64,000 nucleotides of DNA from Clonostachys chloroleuca (Eukaryota > Ascomycota > Sordariomycetes > Hypocreales > Bionectriaceae), in contig JBANAY010000003.1 of the NCBI GenBank assembly GCA_037952775.1, positions 35,154,001 through 35,218,000 on the forward strand. Direction: 5' to 3'. Shown here piece after piece: positions 1 through 11,698 of this stretch; within the stretch, counting starts at the first letter, position 1; each line of letters begins with the position of its first letter. A model generated the notes under the pieces. That model was not told the origin of the DNA. It searched no databases and saw only the letters and a list, made by a program, of their open reading frames with translations. The position numbers and the translations under genes were made by a program.

Positions 1-240
1 TATTATCAAATGTCAGAAGTGGAGGGAGTTGGCGGTTGGTGATCGGGAAACCGGCATGTTCGCTGAGAGCCGCAGGAGGTTGGCTGTCGTCCGTTGGAGC
101 ATGCCTCAAGTAGCAATTCTTTGGCACGTCTATTATTACGCATTTTTTTTAAAATGGCAAGCGTTGGTTTACCTCAGACGAGGATGTTTGTATCATGCTA
201 AGTAAAGACCGAAAGAAGTCGTCAGTATTAAGCTATTTTA

Positions 241-1374
241 CTAGATGCCTGTGGTTCTGTAATAACTTAAAATAGGAAGAAGAAAATGCAGCGTAATTGT
301 CTGGCTGGCAAGATTCTGTATTGTCTTAAGCCCCATAACAGGGGAGTTTCCATACAGGTTGCTGCCACCGTCTGAAAATGGTATAGCCCCTATCTCCTTT
401 GCCGTCATCATACTCCCTGGGTGCCAAACTCCAAACAAAACAGCCACAGCGAACATGAGTGTGGCATCAAAAATGTATATGTAAGCTTCGGACAATTGCA
501 ACGGGCTATAATATCCCCCAGCATATTCAGCGACTCGGAAAATGGACCGAACCATGATCAGCACGCTAGCAGCATACATGACGTGAAGAAATCGAGGCCA
601 AGGAACGCCAATAGAGCGACTGGTTGGGGTGGGTGACAGCACTATGCGGCGGTGAGAGATGTAAGTGGCGACGATGAAGAAGCCGAAGAAGATGATCTGG
701 ATAAATAGACCGCCGATGATGATGTTCTCGCCAATGGACATATCAGCCTGGGTTTTAGCCTTTGCAAGCATACCGCCTCCTGTATAATATGATAACATTA
801 GCTAATTGCTCCTTGCCACTTTGTGACTGGTTAACCAGAATAATACCAAATGACTAACCTCCTGATTGTGTTAAGAAGGAGAGGACATCGCCAAGGACAA
901 AGACTTTGGTCAGCCACGTAGTCCGAATGAGTAAGTGTCGATCGGCATTGAGCAGGCGTATTAGACGACCCAGTGCCATGTATATAGACGCAGCTAGTAG
1001 AGTTGGACCAAGAAGCAATGTCAAACTTTGAACGATGTATGGACCTGTAGTCCAATTGGGCGTTTCTCCTGCCGAAATATTCCTTCCCACATATCCAGCT
1101 GCTTCAACTAAAACAGGCAGGGTTAGTTGTTTTGACTAGTGTCGGTGAAGAAGCTGGCCAGGAGGAAAATGGTAACTCGCTTACATGCTAAGCCGATGAT
1201 GAATGGAATGAAGAACCACGTCCTGCCCCGTACGAGTTTGTACAAATGCACGATGGTACATAGAATGAAGAGGGCCACAAAAGCGCCAGCAGCCCCACGA
1301 TCAGGATCATAATGATACAGTTTGAAGGAGCTAGTGGTGTTCGAGCTGTTTGAACGGGGGGAGGATGATGACAT
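241..1374 (-). CDS. RTA1-like membrane protein (lipid-translocating exporter family)
   Basis: Three exons read in phase: 1374-1185, 1107-859 and 779-241, with introns of 77 and 79 nt (donors GTAAGC and GTTAGT). They give 325 residues. Splicing creates the family hallmark FEAAGYVGR across the first junction and a QSGGGGM segment across the second, which strongly supports the model. The protein is mostly hydrophobic, with about seven membrane segments, as in the fungal RTA1 family (Rta1, Rsb1, Pug1 types). These act in the plasma membrane in sphingoid-base or lipid efflux and in tolerance to toxic amphiphiles. The start is the ATG before a Ser/Asn-rich soluble N-terminus; an in-frame ATG 23 codons upstream is also possible. 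The substrate cannot be told from sequence. Confidence 0.9.
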
Positions 1375-2390
1375 ATTGGGCGGAGCAAAGGAGCGAGCGA
1401 GAATAGAAGGAAAGGAAAAGAGAGTGTTTTTCTCAGTGATCAATATGGCTCATGTGGTGATGTTCGAGTGTGGAGGTGTATTTAATGCAATTCTAGATAT
1501 CTGGATAAAGAAAAGAGAGAGGGGGAGACCTAGAAAGAAGAGCAGCGATCGTAGGCTCCGATTAATAGAAAATTTGAATGGAAAACCATATATTTACTAG
1601 AGACCATCTAGAGAATTTTATTAAGATGACAGTAACCCAGGGGACTTCTAAGCCCATGGTGTTTACTGGATCTTGGCTCCTTGATGATGCCGAACTTCGG
1701 GTATCTTACGATGCCCCGAAGTGCCGAATTCCGGGAACCCAGTCCCATACTGGGGCATGACTTCCCTTCATTGTGTAGAAATGGAGTGAAACTACGTAAT
1801 AGAAGGCAATCACATTGTCGATTCGGAGCATTTACTTTGGGAAGACCCAATGAGCTGCCGATTTCCTAGTTAGAAAACAGTTTTGTCCTACCTGTCTAGG
1901 TTCTCGTACATTAATAGGGGCATGCCTGTTCAAAACACAGCTGTACCAAGACTCCGGAATAAAAAAGAGAGAGGATTGGTAGATTTGATACCAAATCTCT
2001 CTATATAAGCTACTGCATGGGTAGTGAGTGGAATAGATCTCGATATTCTGAGGTATTGTTCACCGTCAAGGCTGATAAGATAAGCTCTAGTCGTGTAAGT
2101 GGGTAGCATCAGCAGCACGATGCAGCACTCGTATGCCAATAATTCGGTTCGTTCGCAGGATAGTGCGTAGCCTTACGTGGTTAATTAAACGATTGGTTTT
2201 TCTTTTCCATTTTTCCTTCTTTGCTTCACTACGTATAGCCCCTTTCAAGTTCGCTAAAGCGGATACTGGGCCTTCTTACGCGGCCTCGGGTTTCTCGTGT
2301 TCCTCGCTCTTCCCGCACCGCGCAGTAACACGGTGACACAAGGGCGTTTCGGGTTGGGATCTAATGACAGCAGATTGGGGCATAAGTTCG

Positions 2391-2421
<31 letters not shown>

Positions 2422-2651
2422 GCCGCAGGATCCGGTCCGCGAGTGGACATTTTGGGTTAAAACACGTTTACACCGTGCCAGCTTGAGAAGAAGAAGATGA
2501 TATTTCATGAGAGTGGTAGTCGCTCTGGAAGACAACTACTCCCTGCTTCAAAACCAAACCACTATTCATTCATATTGTAGGGAGAAAACATAGGTGTGTA
2601 ATTCCTCCTCGATGGTATGCTTTAAATACTTATTTAATTTTATAAAACCCT
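1375..2651. other. Intergenic stretch with a TTG microsatellite
   Basis: No gene is recognised here. It holds the 5' flank of the RTA1-like gene and the 3' flank of the carboxylesterase. The only distinct element is a (TTG)n tract near 2391-2421. Short open frames in it have no family features. Confidence 0.6.
2391..2421. repeat. (TTG)n trinucleotide microsatellite
   Basis: About ten perfect TTG/CAA units lie in non-coding DNA between two genes. Read through, they would encode runs of Val or Thr in short frames that show no other coding sign. Confidence 0.9.
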
Positions 2652-4609
2652 CTAATCTTCCGACTTCTCTGATATCCGCCACCAAAACTCACATTCTTTG
2701 TTTGCCCAAGTGTAATTGACCAGCTGCGCTGCAACGCCAGGGTTGGATCCTCCCGCCCGCTCATCATTGTCTTGACCAAGAAGCATTGTCTTCCCTTGGC
2801 CCTTGACCCAAGGTGTCCAGATTTCCCTGTTGCCAAATTTGCCAATGGTGATTGCTGAAGGGTCACCTTCCAGTATGAAACTCACGCAATAAGCGTGAAA
2901 CTTTCCGGAAACCTCATCTTGGGCAGGTGAGATACTTCGCACCTCCTTATTGTATGTCTGATACCTCATCTGATCACCATGATTTGCGCCAAATGTGGCA
3001 GTCTTGTTCAATGCCCAGTGATAGATAAATACTGGAGGATCAGATGACGAGTGATAGGTTCCCCAGTGTGCGGTCTGGCGGACAGGGCAGGTATATGCAT
3101 AATGCCCATAAGCGGCTTCAAGACGACGATATTGATCACCAACTTCAGGGTTAGAAAGTGCGTCTCTATAGGGAGACTTGGGATCAGTCGAGGGATCAGG
3201 ATAGAGGCGTTCCAGCTCACGAAGGTCAGAATCCGTAAGATGGGGCAGCAATGTTTTGAAGAACTTGGCAAGGTCCTTCGGATCGTTGCTGTGCCGAGGG
3301 ATGTAGAAAGATCCTTCGTTGTGCGCAGACCCAGTAAGTATGGGGACTTTATTCCATTTACCGGATCTCCATGCCTCCAATGGTCTTCGTGAGATGATTT
3401 CGCCGTCTAGGACAGGCTGCCATGCCCATCTAACAGAGGGATCAGACCTAGCGAATACTTCTTTCCCAGCAGTATCCACCAGCTCCGAAGGGATATTTCG
3501 CAAGCATGTCAGGATTTCTGTATCTAACAAATCTTTGTATTTTGCGCAAGGTGTAAGGTCCAAAAGTTCTCGAAAATGTTGCTGGTTCAGAGCAGATGAA
3601 GGGGGATGGATGGCTCTGGCACTATGAGCACCGCTGTCCATGATGGCTTTGTGATAGAGCTTTTTAGGCTGATTCACGTCCATTATAAGGTGACCAATCT
3701 ACGCCTTCTGTTAGTTTGATTGCTTCAGATACACCCTTTGACATGTGGCTTACTCCGTGTGCCGCTGCACTTAGTCCCATTATAGTAACATCATCAGGAT
3801 CCCCGCCAAACATTGCAATGTTGTCTTGAACCCACTCGAGGGCAACATACATATCCTTTAAACCGAGATTGAGCAAGCTTTGTTGGGCAGTGAGTTCAGT
3901 ATTTAGTCCCCCAAAAACGCCAATGCGATACTGTATGCTGACCGCAAGAAACGGCTTAGCCGCGAAGGCTAGCATCGAATGAGTATTGTGCATCCTTGCA
4001 GCACCTCTATTGAATGCGCCACCAGGTATTAAAACTCCCACAGGGAGCTTTGACTTTGACGAGGTGTGGCCTTTGGGGCGCCAGATATTGATTGTAAGAC
4101 AGTCCTCAGACTCCGTGTCTGGACCCAGCCCATCGTCGTCTAGAAACGGCACTAGCTGTTTTCCTGGGCATCTATGTATCGGTTTAGCATGGTGATTCTT
4201 TTTCTTAAAGTTTTAGCTTCAATGCGAACAGAGGGAATCACCTTGGGCCTAAGTAATATGCTTCATATGTTCCATTTCCCTCGGGAACTGGCACGGCAGG
4301 CCTGAAACGTCGGTCGCCAACTGGTGGAAGTGCGTATGGAATTCCCATAAACCCTTCAAGTGGCTGTGGAAAGGTTCCATCATCGACCATGCGCCCTACG
4401 ATGGTTCCTTGCTTTATCCTCACAGAAGGATGCTCCGGCGAGGCTAGAAGTAGTCCGGATAGTGTATCCCTCAGCCCATTTGGCAACACTAGTAACAATC
4501 CTAGAATGACCGGGATCACTGCAATAGCTGAATACCGAAAGGAATTTGAAATCCCGTGTCTTTGGGCAGAAGAAGACGTCTTTTGAGTTAAAGGGACAGC
4601 CATTATCAA
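2652..4609 (-). CDS. Type-B carboxylesterase (alpha/beta hydrolase), membrane-anchored form
   Basis: Exons 4609-4242, 4171-3754 and 3698-2652 are in phase (introns of 70 and 55 nt) and give 610 residues. Residues about 25-45 form one hydrophobic segment, a likely signal anchor, before the hydrolase domain. Family landmarks: SEDCLTINIWRP, an oxyanion-hole segment PGGAF (usually HGGAF), the nucleophile elbow G-L-S-A-A (usual form GESAG), the acidic residue in AHNEG, and the His in GANHGDQM. The Ser-Glu-His triad is therefore complete. It hydrolyses carboxylic esters; the substrate is unknown. It diverges from the MFS transporter gene at 5820 across a 1.2-kb shared promoter, which suggests joint use of an ester and its acid product. 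The second intron is chosen because it gives AHGIGHLIMD across the junction. Confidence 0.88.
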
Positions 4610-5819
4610 TTGAAAGCACCAAATTTGGTGCTGAAGCGAAGTCGGTAGAGATCGATGCTGTTGGCGTTGCCAAGGGGGCCTTGCCTATAAATTCCACCCC
4701 TTCAACGCTGTCAGACCACTACCCTATTGACGAATAGCCAATGTTGACGTCTTTATCTCTCAGACCTCTCCGCGGCTCTCTCTCTCTCATGCTAGCATAG
4801 GCTTAGCCTGAGATTTAGCCGTCAGAAGTGATGCCTCATGACCATTCGCGTCTCCATCCTTTCCACACTCTCTAAACTCTACTTTCCGCGGGGAGCCACC
4901 TGAAAACTCCCCGCGGGCAGCCTCTTCTAAGTATTCCGCGGGGACTCATGTTTTGAATGCCGGGGCTGATAGGAAATGCTAGCAGTGACCCACAGCCCCA
5001 TTCATGTCGAGTCAGTAAGGGGGCATATCAGCATAATTGAATCAATCCGGACAATATTATCCACGCTGTATCCCGCTACAAGATAAGAGCAAAGCTTCAA
5101 TCGTGCTTCTAACATACCGGAATATCTAGGGCTAACGCATAGAAGTTTCCCAATATCCAAACGTTTGTTTCAAGCCTTTCTCTTACCGAAGAACACGCAA
5201 TAAATGGCACCAACGTGCAAAGGTACAGGTATCATTCGTACAACACCGTTGCGAAAGTTACTCTCTCCGCATCATGTTGCATAAGTTACGACTGTGATGC
5301 CGGGAAGTGTGCTTCATTAGGCTGTCTGTTGGCATGAACACGGGATAATATCAGCTGATTTCCAGCATCTCCTATCTTTCAGCGTCCCATTGGTGTAAAC
5401 CCCTTGTCCAAGTGGGCACGGATTATTCTGACCCTCAGGGAATTGTCGAGCCGGTTGGCGCTAAGGGAGCTCATATCTTGAAATCAATCCATTCAGAGCC
5501 CCGCGGTGACACTACCTGGTCGAAGTCGGTCCATGTTCTGAGCTCCGGAGACAGGAACCCATGCCATATCAATTTAGGAGATAAGACCTGAGATAGGAAA
5601 GATACCATACCCCGGCTTTCGTTGCCACTACGCGTATCCCTTCCCCGCAAATGATCAATATTCAAACCCAGGCTTCAAAGCTTCACTATCTCCTTGGCAT
5701 CAGAAAACAATAAATCTCTTGTGTGTCTCTGTGATTGCGTCCTGATGTTGGGAGAGAGCAACCATTCCCACTTCCAGTGACTATTCTTGAACATTCCCAA
5801 ACCGACCTCTCATTGCAAC
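4610..5819. promoter_or_regulatory. Shared divergent promoter, carboxylesterase / Dal5-type transporter
   Basis: This is the 1.2-kb region between the two divergent start codons. It contains five CCGCGG hexamers (4770, 4886, 4911, 4936, 5511), a 10-bp inverted repeat (4886-4916) and a short CT run at about 4776-4788. CCG/CGG triplets are the half-sites read by Zn2Cys6 regulators, and one such regulator is encoded at 9637. The stretch 4768-4775 reads CTCCGCGG, which also fits the published NirA consensus CTCCGHGG. No coding frame here looks real. Confidence 0.55.
4886..4916. promoter_or_regulatory. Inverted repeat CCGCGGGGAG / CTCCCCGCGG
   Basis: Two perfect 10-bp arms (4886-4895 and 4907-4916) are separated by 11 nt. 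A third copy of CCGCGGGGA follows in direct orientation at 4936-4944. The spacing and CCG/CGG content suggest a binding site for a dimeric Zn2Cys6 protein; a DNA hairpin is the alternative. Confidence 0.5.
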
Positions 5820-7406
5820 ATGTCTGACGCCAAGCATGATCTAAGCAAGCCGAACGATGCGAAAAGTGATATTGAAAATGGAGTAGTTGATACATACACC
5901 AGAGATGAGGCAGATGTTTTCCTTCAAGAACATGACATTTCAGAAGAACGACTGGCCCAGTTGATGTCAGACGAGGCGTCTCTCAAACGTCTCCGTCGAA
6001 AAGTCGACTGGCTCTTAATGCCTCTCTTGTGTGGAACCTACTTACTGCAATATGTTGACAAGCAAGCACTCGGTTACTCTGCTGTCTTTGACCTTTTCTC
6101 CTCTACGGGGATGACGAGCGATCAATATAGTTGGATGGCTTCCATCTTCTACTTCGCCTACCTCGCAGCTGAGTGGCCCATGTCCTACTTGGCTCAGCGT
6201 TTGCCCACGGGGAAAGTCGTTAGCGCCTGCGCCCTTTCCTGGGGAATCGTTCTTTTATGCACTGCTGCCGCTAAAGACTTTCCTGGTCTAGCAGTATCCC
6301 GGTTCTTGTTAGGCGTCTTTGAAGCTGTCGTTACCCCGGCCTTCATGCTTATCGTGTCTCAATGGTTCGCTATTGAGAAACAACCAGCCCGAGCTGGTCT
6401 GTTCTACTGCTTCAACGGCTTTGGTAGCATGTTCGCTGGTATTCTATTCTACGGTGTCGGCCAAGCCAAAGGCTGGGATGTATGGCGTATCATCTACATC
6501 CTTTGCGGTGGACTGACAATCGTCTGGGCCGTTATCTTATACTTCTTTTTGCCCGACAATATCCTCACAGCGAAGAGTTATTCCATCGACGAGCGAGCGA
6601 TGCTTATCGGTCAGAGCAAGCGCAGCAGAACAGGTGTCTTCAACCGCCAGATCAAGTTCTACCAGGTAAAGGAAGTCTTCACAGACGGCCAGATTTGGCT
6701 TCTCTTCTTTTACACCTTGCTCAACGAGACCATCAATGGAGGAATTGCAAACTTCTCGAAACTCATTGTGAAGGGGTTTACAAGTGACCCATTGCTCACC
6801 ACCGTCTATGGAATTCCCTACGGAGCGTGCACCGCGTTTTTCATGTTTACTGGACCGTTCGTGGCTAGTAGGGTCAAGAACTTCCGCACGATCGTGATGA
6901 TTATCTGGCTGCTGCCAACTTTGGTCGCCGTAACTCTCTTCTGGCAACTTCCTCGATCCAATAAGGGAGGGTTGTTGACTGGCTACTACCTGGTAAGTAT
7001 CACGAACCTTTTTTGAGTTTCCCAGATTGAAAAATTGCGTTGGCTAACAAACGAGTAGTGCGCCTCATTCATCGGTTCGCTCATCGTTGCTTTGCAGATG
7101 CCTGCATCGAACGTGGCCGGCTACACAAAGCGAACAACAGCCACCGCTTTCGTGTTTCTCGCCTACTGCATCGGAAACATCATTGGCCCACATGGGTTCC
7201 TTGGGAGGGAAGCACCTATTTACCAAACTGGATGCAAATTGATTATCGGCTGCATCTGTGGCCAAATAGTGATTGCTGTTATGTTGCGGATGCTGTTGAT
7301 CTGGCGCAATAAGCAAAGAGATGCTGATACCAGTGTGCCAGCGGAGACGGAAAGGATCGAAGATATCACGGACTTTGAGAACCCTCACTTCAGATACGTG
7401 TACTAA
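5820..7406 (+). CDS. MFS transporter, Dal5/allantoate permease family (anion:cation symporter)
   Basis: Two exons, 5820-6992 and 7059-7406, are joined in phase by a 66-nt intron with GTAAGT donor and TAG acceptor, giving 506 residues. The start chosen is the ATG of MSDAKHD; an in-frame ATG 11 codons upstream is weaker. An acidic soluble N-terminus precedes about twelve membrane segments in two blocks, split by a charged central loop near residues 255-285. ACS-family marks include DKQALGYSA in the first helix region and NVAGYTKR followed by GNIIGP in the late loop-helix region. Members import allantoate, ureidosuccinate, nicotinate, pantothenate or other carboxylates across the plasma membrane. 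Divergence from an esterase suggests an organic acid or ester-derived substrate, but that is inference. Confidence 0.92.
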
Positions 7407-7653
7407 GTCAGTTCGTTCGTGTGGAATTGGGAGACCAGAGATAGAGGGACATCACATGTGTGCCCAGTGTCGGTAGCCCGTCACTTGTGAACACTTAGCT
7501 CTTCACCCTCAATTCAGGGCTCTTCTTAGCTTGAAATGGATTCCAAACATGCAGCTATGCCACTTTGCAATTGTCTTGATTTTTCTGCTATCTTATTGTC
7601 TTGATCGTTATTGACAGTTCCTTGACCTGAGCTAGAACAGACAACATCCTCTT

Positions 7654-8865
7654 CTAAGCCTCCTCCACGGTGTCACCAAACAAGAAGTTTGCGAATGCGG
7701 GAGGAAGATGATACCCGGCCAACTCTGCTGTCTCTGAAAGTTTTCGGACCTCAGCCTCTTCTTCCGCTGTCAGCTCAACATTCAGTGACGCCCAGTTGTC
7801 CTCGAGGTATTTGATCTGCTTGGTTCCAGGGATGGGGATGATGTCCCCTCCCTGCTTCCGCAGCCAGGCGAGGGAAAGCTGCGCCACCGAGCAGCCCTTC
7901 TTGTCAGCCAGTGCCTGGTATTGCTTGGCGATCTCGACATTCTTCTCCCGGTTGCCGTCATGGAAACGAGGAATGAGCTTGTTACGCATATCCTCGCCTT
8001 CAGTCAGCGCATCGCCGCTGGCAAATCGGTTGGTGAGCATACCGCGAGCGAGCGGCATGGCAGCAACCACGGGGATTTGGAGCTCCCTACAGGCGTTGAG
8101 AAGGTGACCACTGTGTGCTTGCTCAATTTCTAGATTGAAAGGGGAGTAATCGGTTTGGACAGCAGCCACGGGAGCAATCTTAACCGCGCGACGAAGACTA
8201 GCAGCACTTATCCCAGAGAGACCAATGTGTTTGATTTTTCCTTCTCTGGGAATAATGGGTTAGGCTACAGTTAATGGACGGTTGGAGATCTTTGCTTACG
8301 CTTTGAGCTCAGCGAGTGCTCTCATTGTTTCCTCTATAGGGGTTTTATGGTTGGCGTGGTGCATATAAACTGTTGAATTGATGTCAGTTGGTATTGACTT
8401 CTCCAATCCTAGGGAGGAGACAGAACATACACAGGTCAATAGAATCGATGCCGAGATTTTTTAGACTTTCATCGCATGCCTTCTTGCAATACTCGCCGGA
8501 GCTGTTAACCTCGAGAGTCTTGCTTCCCTTGACAAAGCCAAACTTGGTAGATACAAAAATCTGGTCCCGCTTCCCTGTACGCTTGAACCATTTGCCGATG
8601 AGTTCTTCACTGTCGCCGTATAAACTAAAGGGTATCATTTGTAAGTTGAACATGAAAAATCTTTTGTTAGCTTGAAAACTCACTCAGCGCTATCCCAGAA
8701 TGTATAGCCAAGCTCGAAAGCGCGGTCAAGAAACGCAAGTCTCTCTTCGTCGCTCGGAATAGGACCGTATGGACCCTTGGATAGGCCCATGAGACCAAGA
8801 CCAAGGACGGGCACGGCTGGGCCGTTGTCTCCCAGACGTGTGGTAGGAACATTATCTGTCGGCAT
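7654..8865 (-). CDS. Aldo/keto reductase (YakC/AKR13-like)
   Basis: Four exons are in phase: 8865-8684, 8624-8431, 8369-8300 and 8245-7654, with introns of 59, 61 and 54 nt. They give 345 residues. Splicing restores the catalytic segment FWDSADLYGDSEELIG (Asp and Tyr), STKFG (Lys) and FYMHHANHKTP (His), so the whole AKR catalytic tetrad is present. A C-terminal segment IPIPGTK matches the NADPH phosphate-binding region. It reduces aldehydes or ketones with NADPH in the cytosol; the substrate is unknown. It is divergent from the Zn2Cys6 regulator at 9637 with 771 bp between starts, a common arrangement for a regulator and a target. Confidence 0.92.
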
Positions 8866-9636
8866 CTTGGTATTCGGTCAAATCGTAATTTGTAGTTTTG
8901 GATCTGGTTGGAAGGTCTCAGACGAGGTTGAAATTTGCTATGGATAATCCTACAACATGAGGGAGAAGGGTGCTTTTTATATACATCAAGTCTGAAATCT
9001 TTCCTGCTATGCATCAATTTCCAATACCTCATAGCATAGTCCAAGATATGACTGCTTGAGAATGGGCCATGATTACGGATCTCATGATCCAATGAGGGTT
9101 GAAAATTGCCGAGCAGGCGAATGGATGCTGATCGTGTATTTGCGGGCCCTTCATTCCAGGATGGTGGGGAGAAATGAGGGATGGCACGGCACCAATATCC
9201 GATCTGATCGGCGTGTTGTGTGATGTGCATTTCCTGGTCTTCCATTCATCGTGCGTATTCTCCCGTCCCTTTGCTCATCGGGCCAGCCAGACAGACTAGA
9301 CGAGCACATAATACAGAAGACCCTAGGTCTAGTACCTCATCTGAGACGATGTAAGCTCCTCGAGTTTCTGACTCTTCACCGGCCAGGTTGTTTTCAGCTT
9401 CGCCCCATGATATCCACCGGCCCCTAGATGTACCAATCAGAGGCCAATTTAGCCGACTGGGCCAATCAAGATGTTGGACTTGGCATGGGTTAGGGAAAGC
9501 CTTGAGGTTATCACTCGCCGCACCACATCATCGAGCATTGCTCCCACTCACCAACAACAAACGAAAGCTTTTCATTCCGCGCAGGGCTCTTCATCTCCGC
9601 CGTAGCAGTCACGCAGTCACATTTTCCGAGACCAAT
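8866..9636. promoter_or_regulatory. Shared divergent promoter, aldo/keto reductase / Zn2Cys6 regulator
   Basis: This is the 771-bp region between two divergent starts. I see no coding frame to trust and no copy of the CCGCGGGGA element found in the esterase-transporter promoter. Isolated CCG/CGG triplets occur, but none is clearly paired. Confidence 0.5.
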
Positions 9637-11498
9637 ATGGCTCGCACTAGCCGTGTTGCAGGGCAACCCAGGGTCAGGGTTAAGTCAGGCTGCCGAACTT
9701 GCAAGTGAGTTACCTAGGTCCCTTGCCAGTTACTCCATGTTGTTCTATGAAAGCTCATAACGGCATCTCCTGGGCTAGAATACGGAAAGTAAAGTGCGAC
9801 GAAAGCCGCCCGGCATGCAAGAGATGCATACAGACAGGCCGGACATGTGACGGGTACGGCATCTGGGGTGGGGGAGGAACTCTTAAAGCGCATCCCATAG
9901 CCACCTTAGGAAGCCAGAGCCATGGTCCCTCGTCAAGCTGTTGTACCAACTCGGGTCTGGCTCTCTCCCGGTCTCTTGGAGCATACCCCGTTTTTCCTAC
10001 GTCAGCTTCCATCGATGAAATGGACGCGATGGCCTTCGATTGGTTCAAGCTTCGGACAGCGACCAAGCTCCCAGGGAGTTACCACAGCCCATTTTGGGAC
10101 ACTCTCCTTTTCCAGGCCACTGTAGGTGAAAAGGCCGTGTGGCACACTGCACTTGCTCTGGGGGCATTTCATCGGACCAGGATCCTTCATGCTGAAGATT
10201 GTGTTGAGACCTCTATTGACTATCTTCCCACCAAGGAGAGCAAATTCATGCTACAACATTATATCTCAGCCATCGGCGAACTACGCCGCCTTCTCTCTAA
10301 CAAAGACAAGGCTTCATATCGCGTAGCACTTGTCATCTGCATCATGTTCACCACACTAGACTTCCTCCGGGGTCATCTCAAGGCTGCACAGATGCATCTC
10401 CGAAACGGATTAAAGGTCCTGGGAGAGCTCCAAGGGTGTTCCTCTCGCGTTAAATCAGGAGCTGCCAGTCCTTTAACGCATAGCACTGGTCAAGAGGATG
10501 GTTGGATTTCCGAAGCGTATTCGAGGCTACACCTGCAGATGCAATTATGGAAGCCAATTGCAGAGAAACCATTGTTCTCGCTATCGGATAGCTTGCTCTC
10601 AATACCTCCGAGATTTCAGAACTTACCTAAGGCGTGGCAAGGATGGGAAGGTATAATGAACCAAATACTCAACCTTACAGAGCAGGCACGCTTGCAAAAA
10701 CAAACATCTCCTAGTTTGATTGAACAGCGCGAGTGCATTCGATCAGCTCTCGATCAATGGCTCAAAAGCTACCAGAGTTCAGACCTCGGCTTACTGCCAG
10801 TAAGTGCCGAGAAAGCTGACGCGCTCATTCGCGCCTACCACTCAATGGCAATGGTCATGGTCGAGGTGTGCCTAAATCCTGGCGATGAGATGATCTATGA
10901 CTCTCAAACGAGTCGGTTCCTCGATATGCTCAGCCACCTTCTGCGCTTGCTTTCGGGGCATGGTTCTCATACTATCTACGGACTGTCAGAAGCCTCTTCA
11001 AGCAGAAGCAAGTTTGAATGGTCCATTGTTGACTTCGGCAACATCCAGGCACTCTATTACATGGCAGTCAAATGCCGTGTGCACAGAATTCGGCTGCAAG
11101 CTATCCGTTTGTTAGAGCTCTGCTCTCATCGGGAAGGCATTTGGGATTCCAAGGCGGCAGGGTGTGTTGCTAGGAAAGTAATGGAATTGGAAGAATATAG
11201 AAGTTGCTACAGCGACCTGGATGAAGACTTCCCCGTTCTTGGGTATCCTGAAATCTCCGAGATAAGGGAGCCAAATATTTCTGTTTCTCAACGAATATGT
11301 GATGTTGAGATTGAGATGGAAGGTTCACCAATGAACACAATTCTTCTTTTTGGCCATGAGTCTGGTAAACGGGTTGTCATATCAAAATATGACTGCGCGT
11401 CTATGGAATGGGAGGACAGTCAAGTATTCAGTGGGCGATCCGAACGGAGGCTCATACCTGGGGAGCCTTGGCACTCTATCCCTTTCCGTCTTATATGA
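9637..11498 (+). CDS. Zn2Cys6 transcription factor
   Basis: Exon 1 (9637-9704) and exon 2 (9779-11498) are joined by a 74-nt intron (GTGAGT...TAG), giving 595 residues. The intron interrupts the zinc cluster: exon 1 supplies the first two Cys, exon 2 the rest. The spliced domain is C-x2-C-x6-C-x6-C-x2-C-x6-C at residues about 19-46, with basic residues (IRKVK) between Cys 2 and 3. A Gly-rich linker follows, then a long helical region of the fungal-specific regulatory type found in this class. It should bind CGG-containing sites in the nucleus, usually as a dimer. It is adjacent to and divergent from the aldo/keto reductase and close to the esterase-transporter pair, so it is the obvious candidate local regulator. 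Confidence 0.9.
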
Positions 11499-11698
11499 CA
11501 TTTTACAACAGAAAGGACGATTTGATATAATATCCAATGTGTAGCCTCCATCAACGAGGTCGTTTGACCTAACATATATCCACATGATTGAGTTTGATTA
11601 AGCTGGCGTGTTGCCAGGATTGAGTAGATATAACAGTCAAATCCCAAATATGGTTGCTTTGCCCTCTCATAAGAAAATAGTTTCCCTCACACATTGAT

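Noticed and set aside
2297..2535. Frames with a run of Val or Thr over the TTG repeat
   Set aside because: The homopolymer comes from the microsatellite, and the flanks show no coding character.
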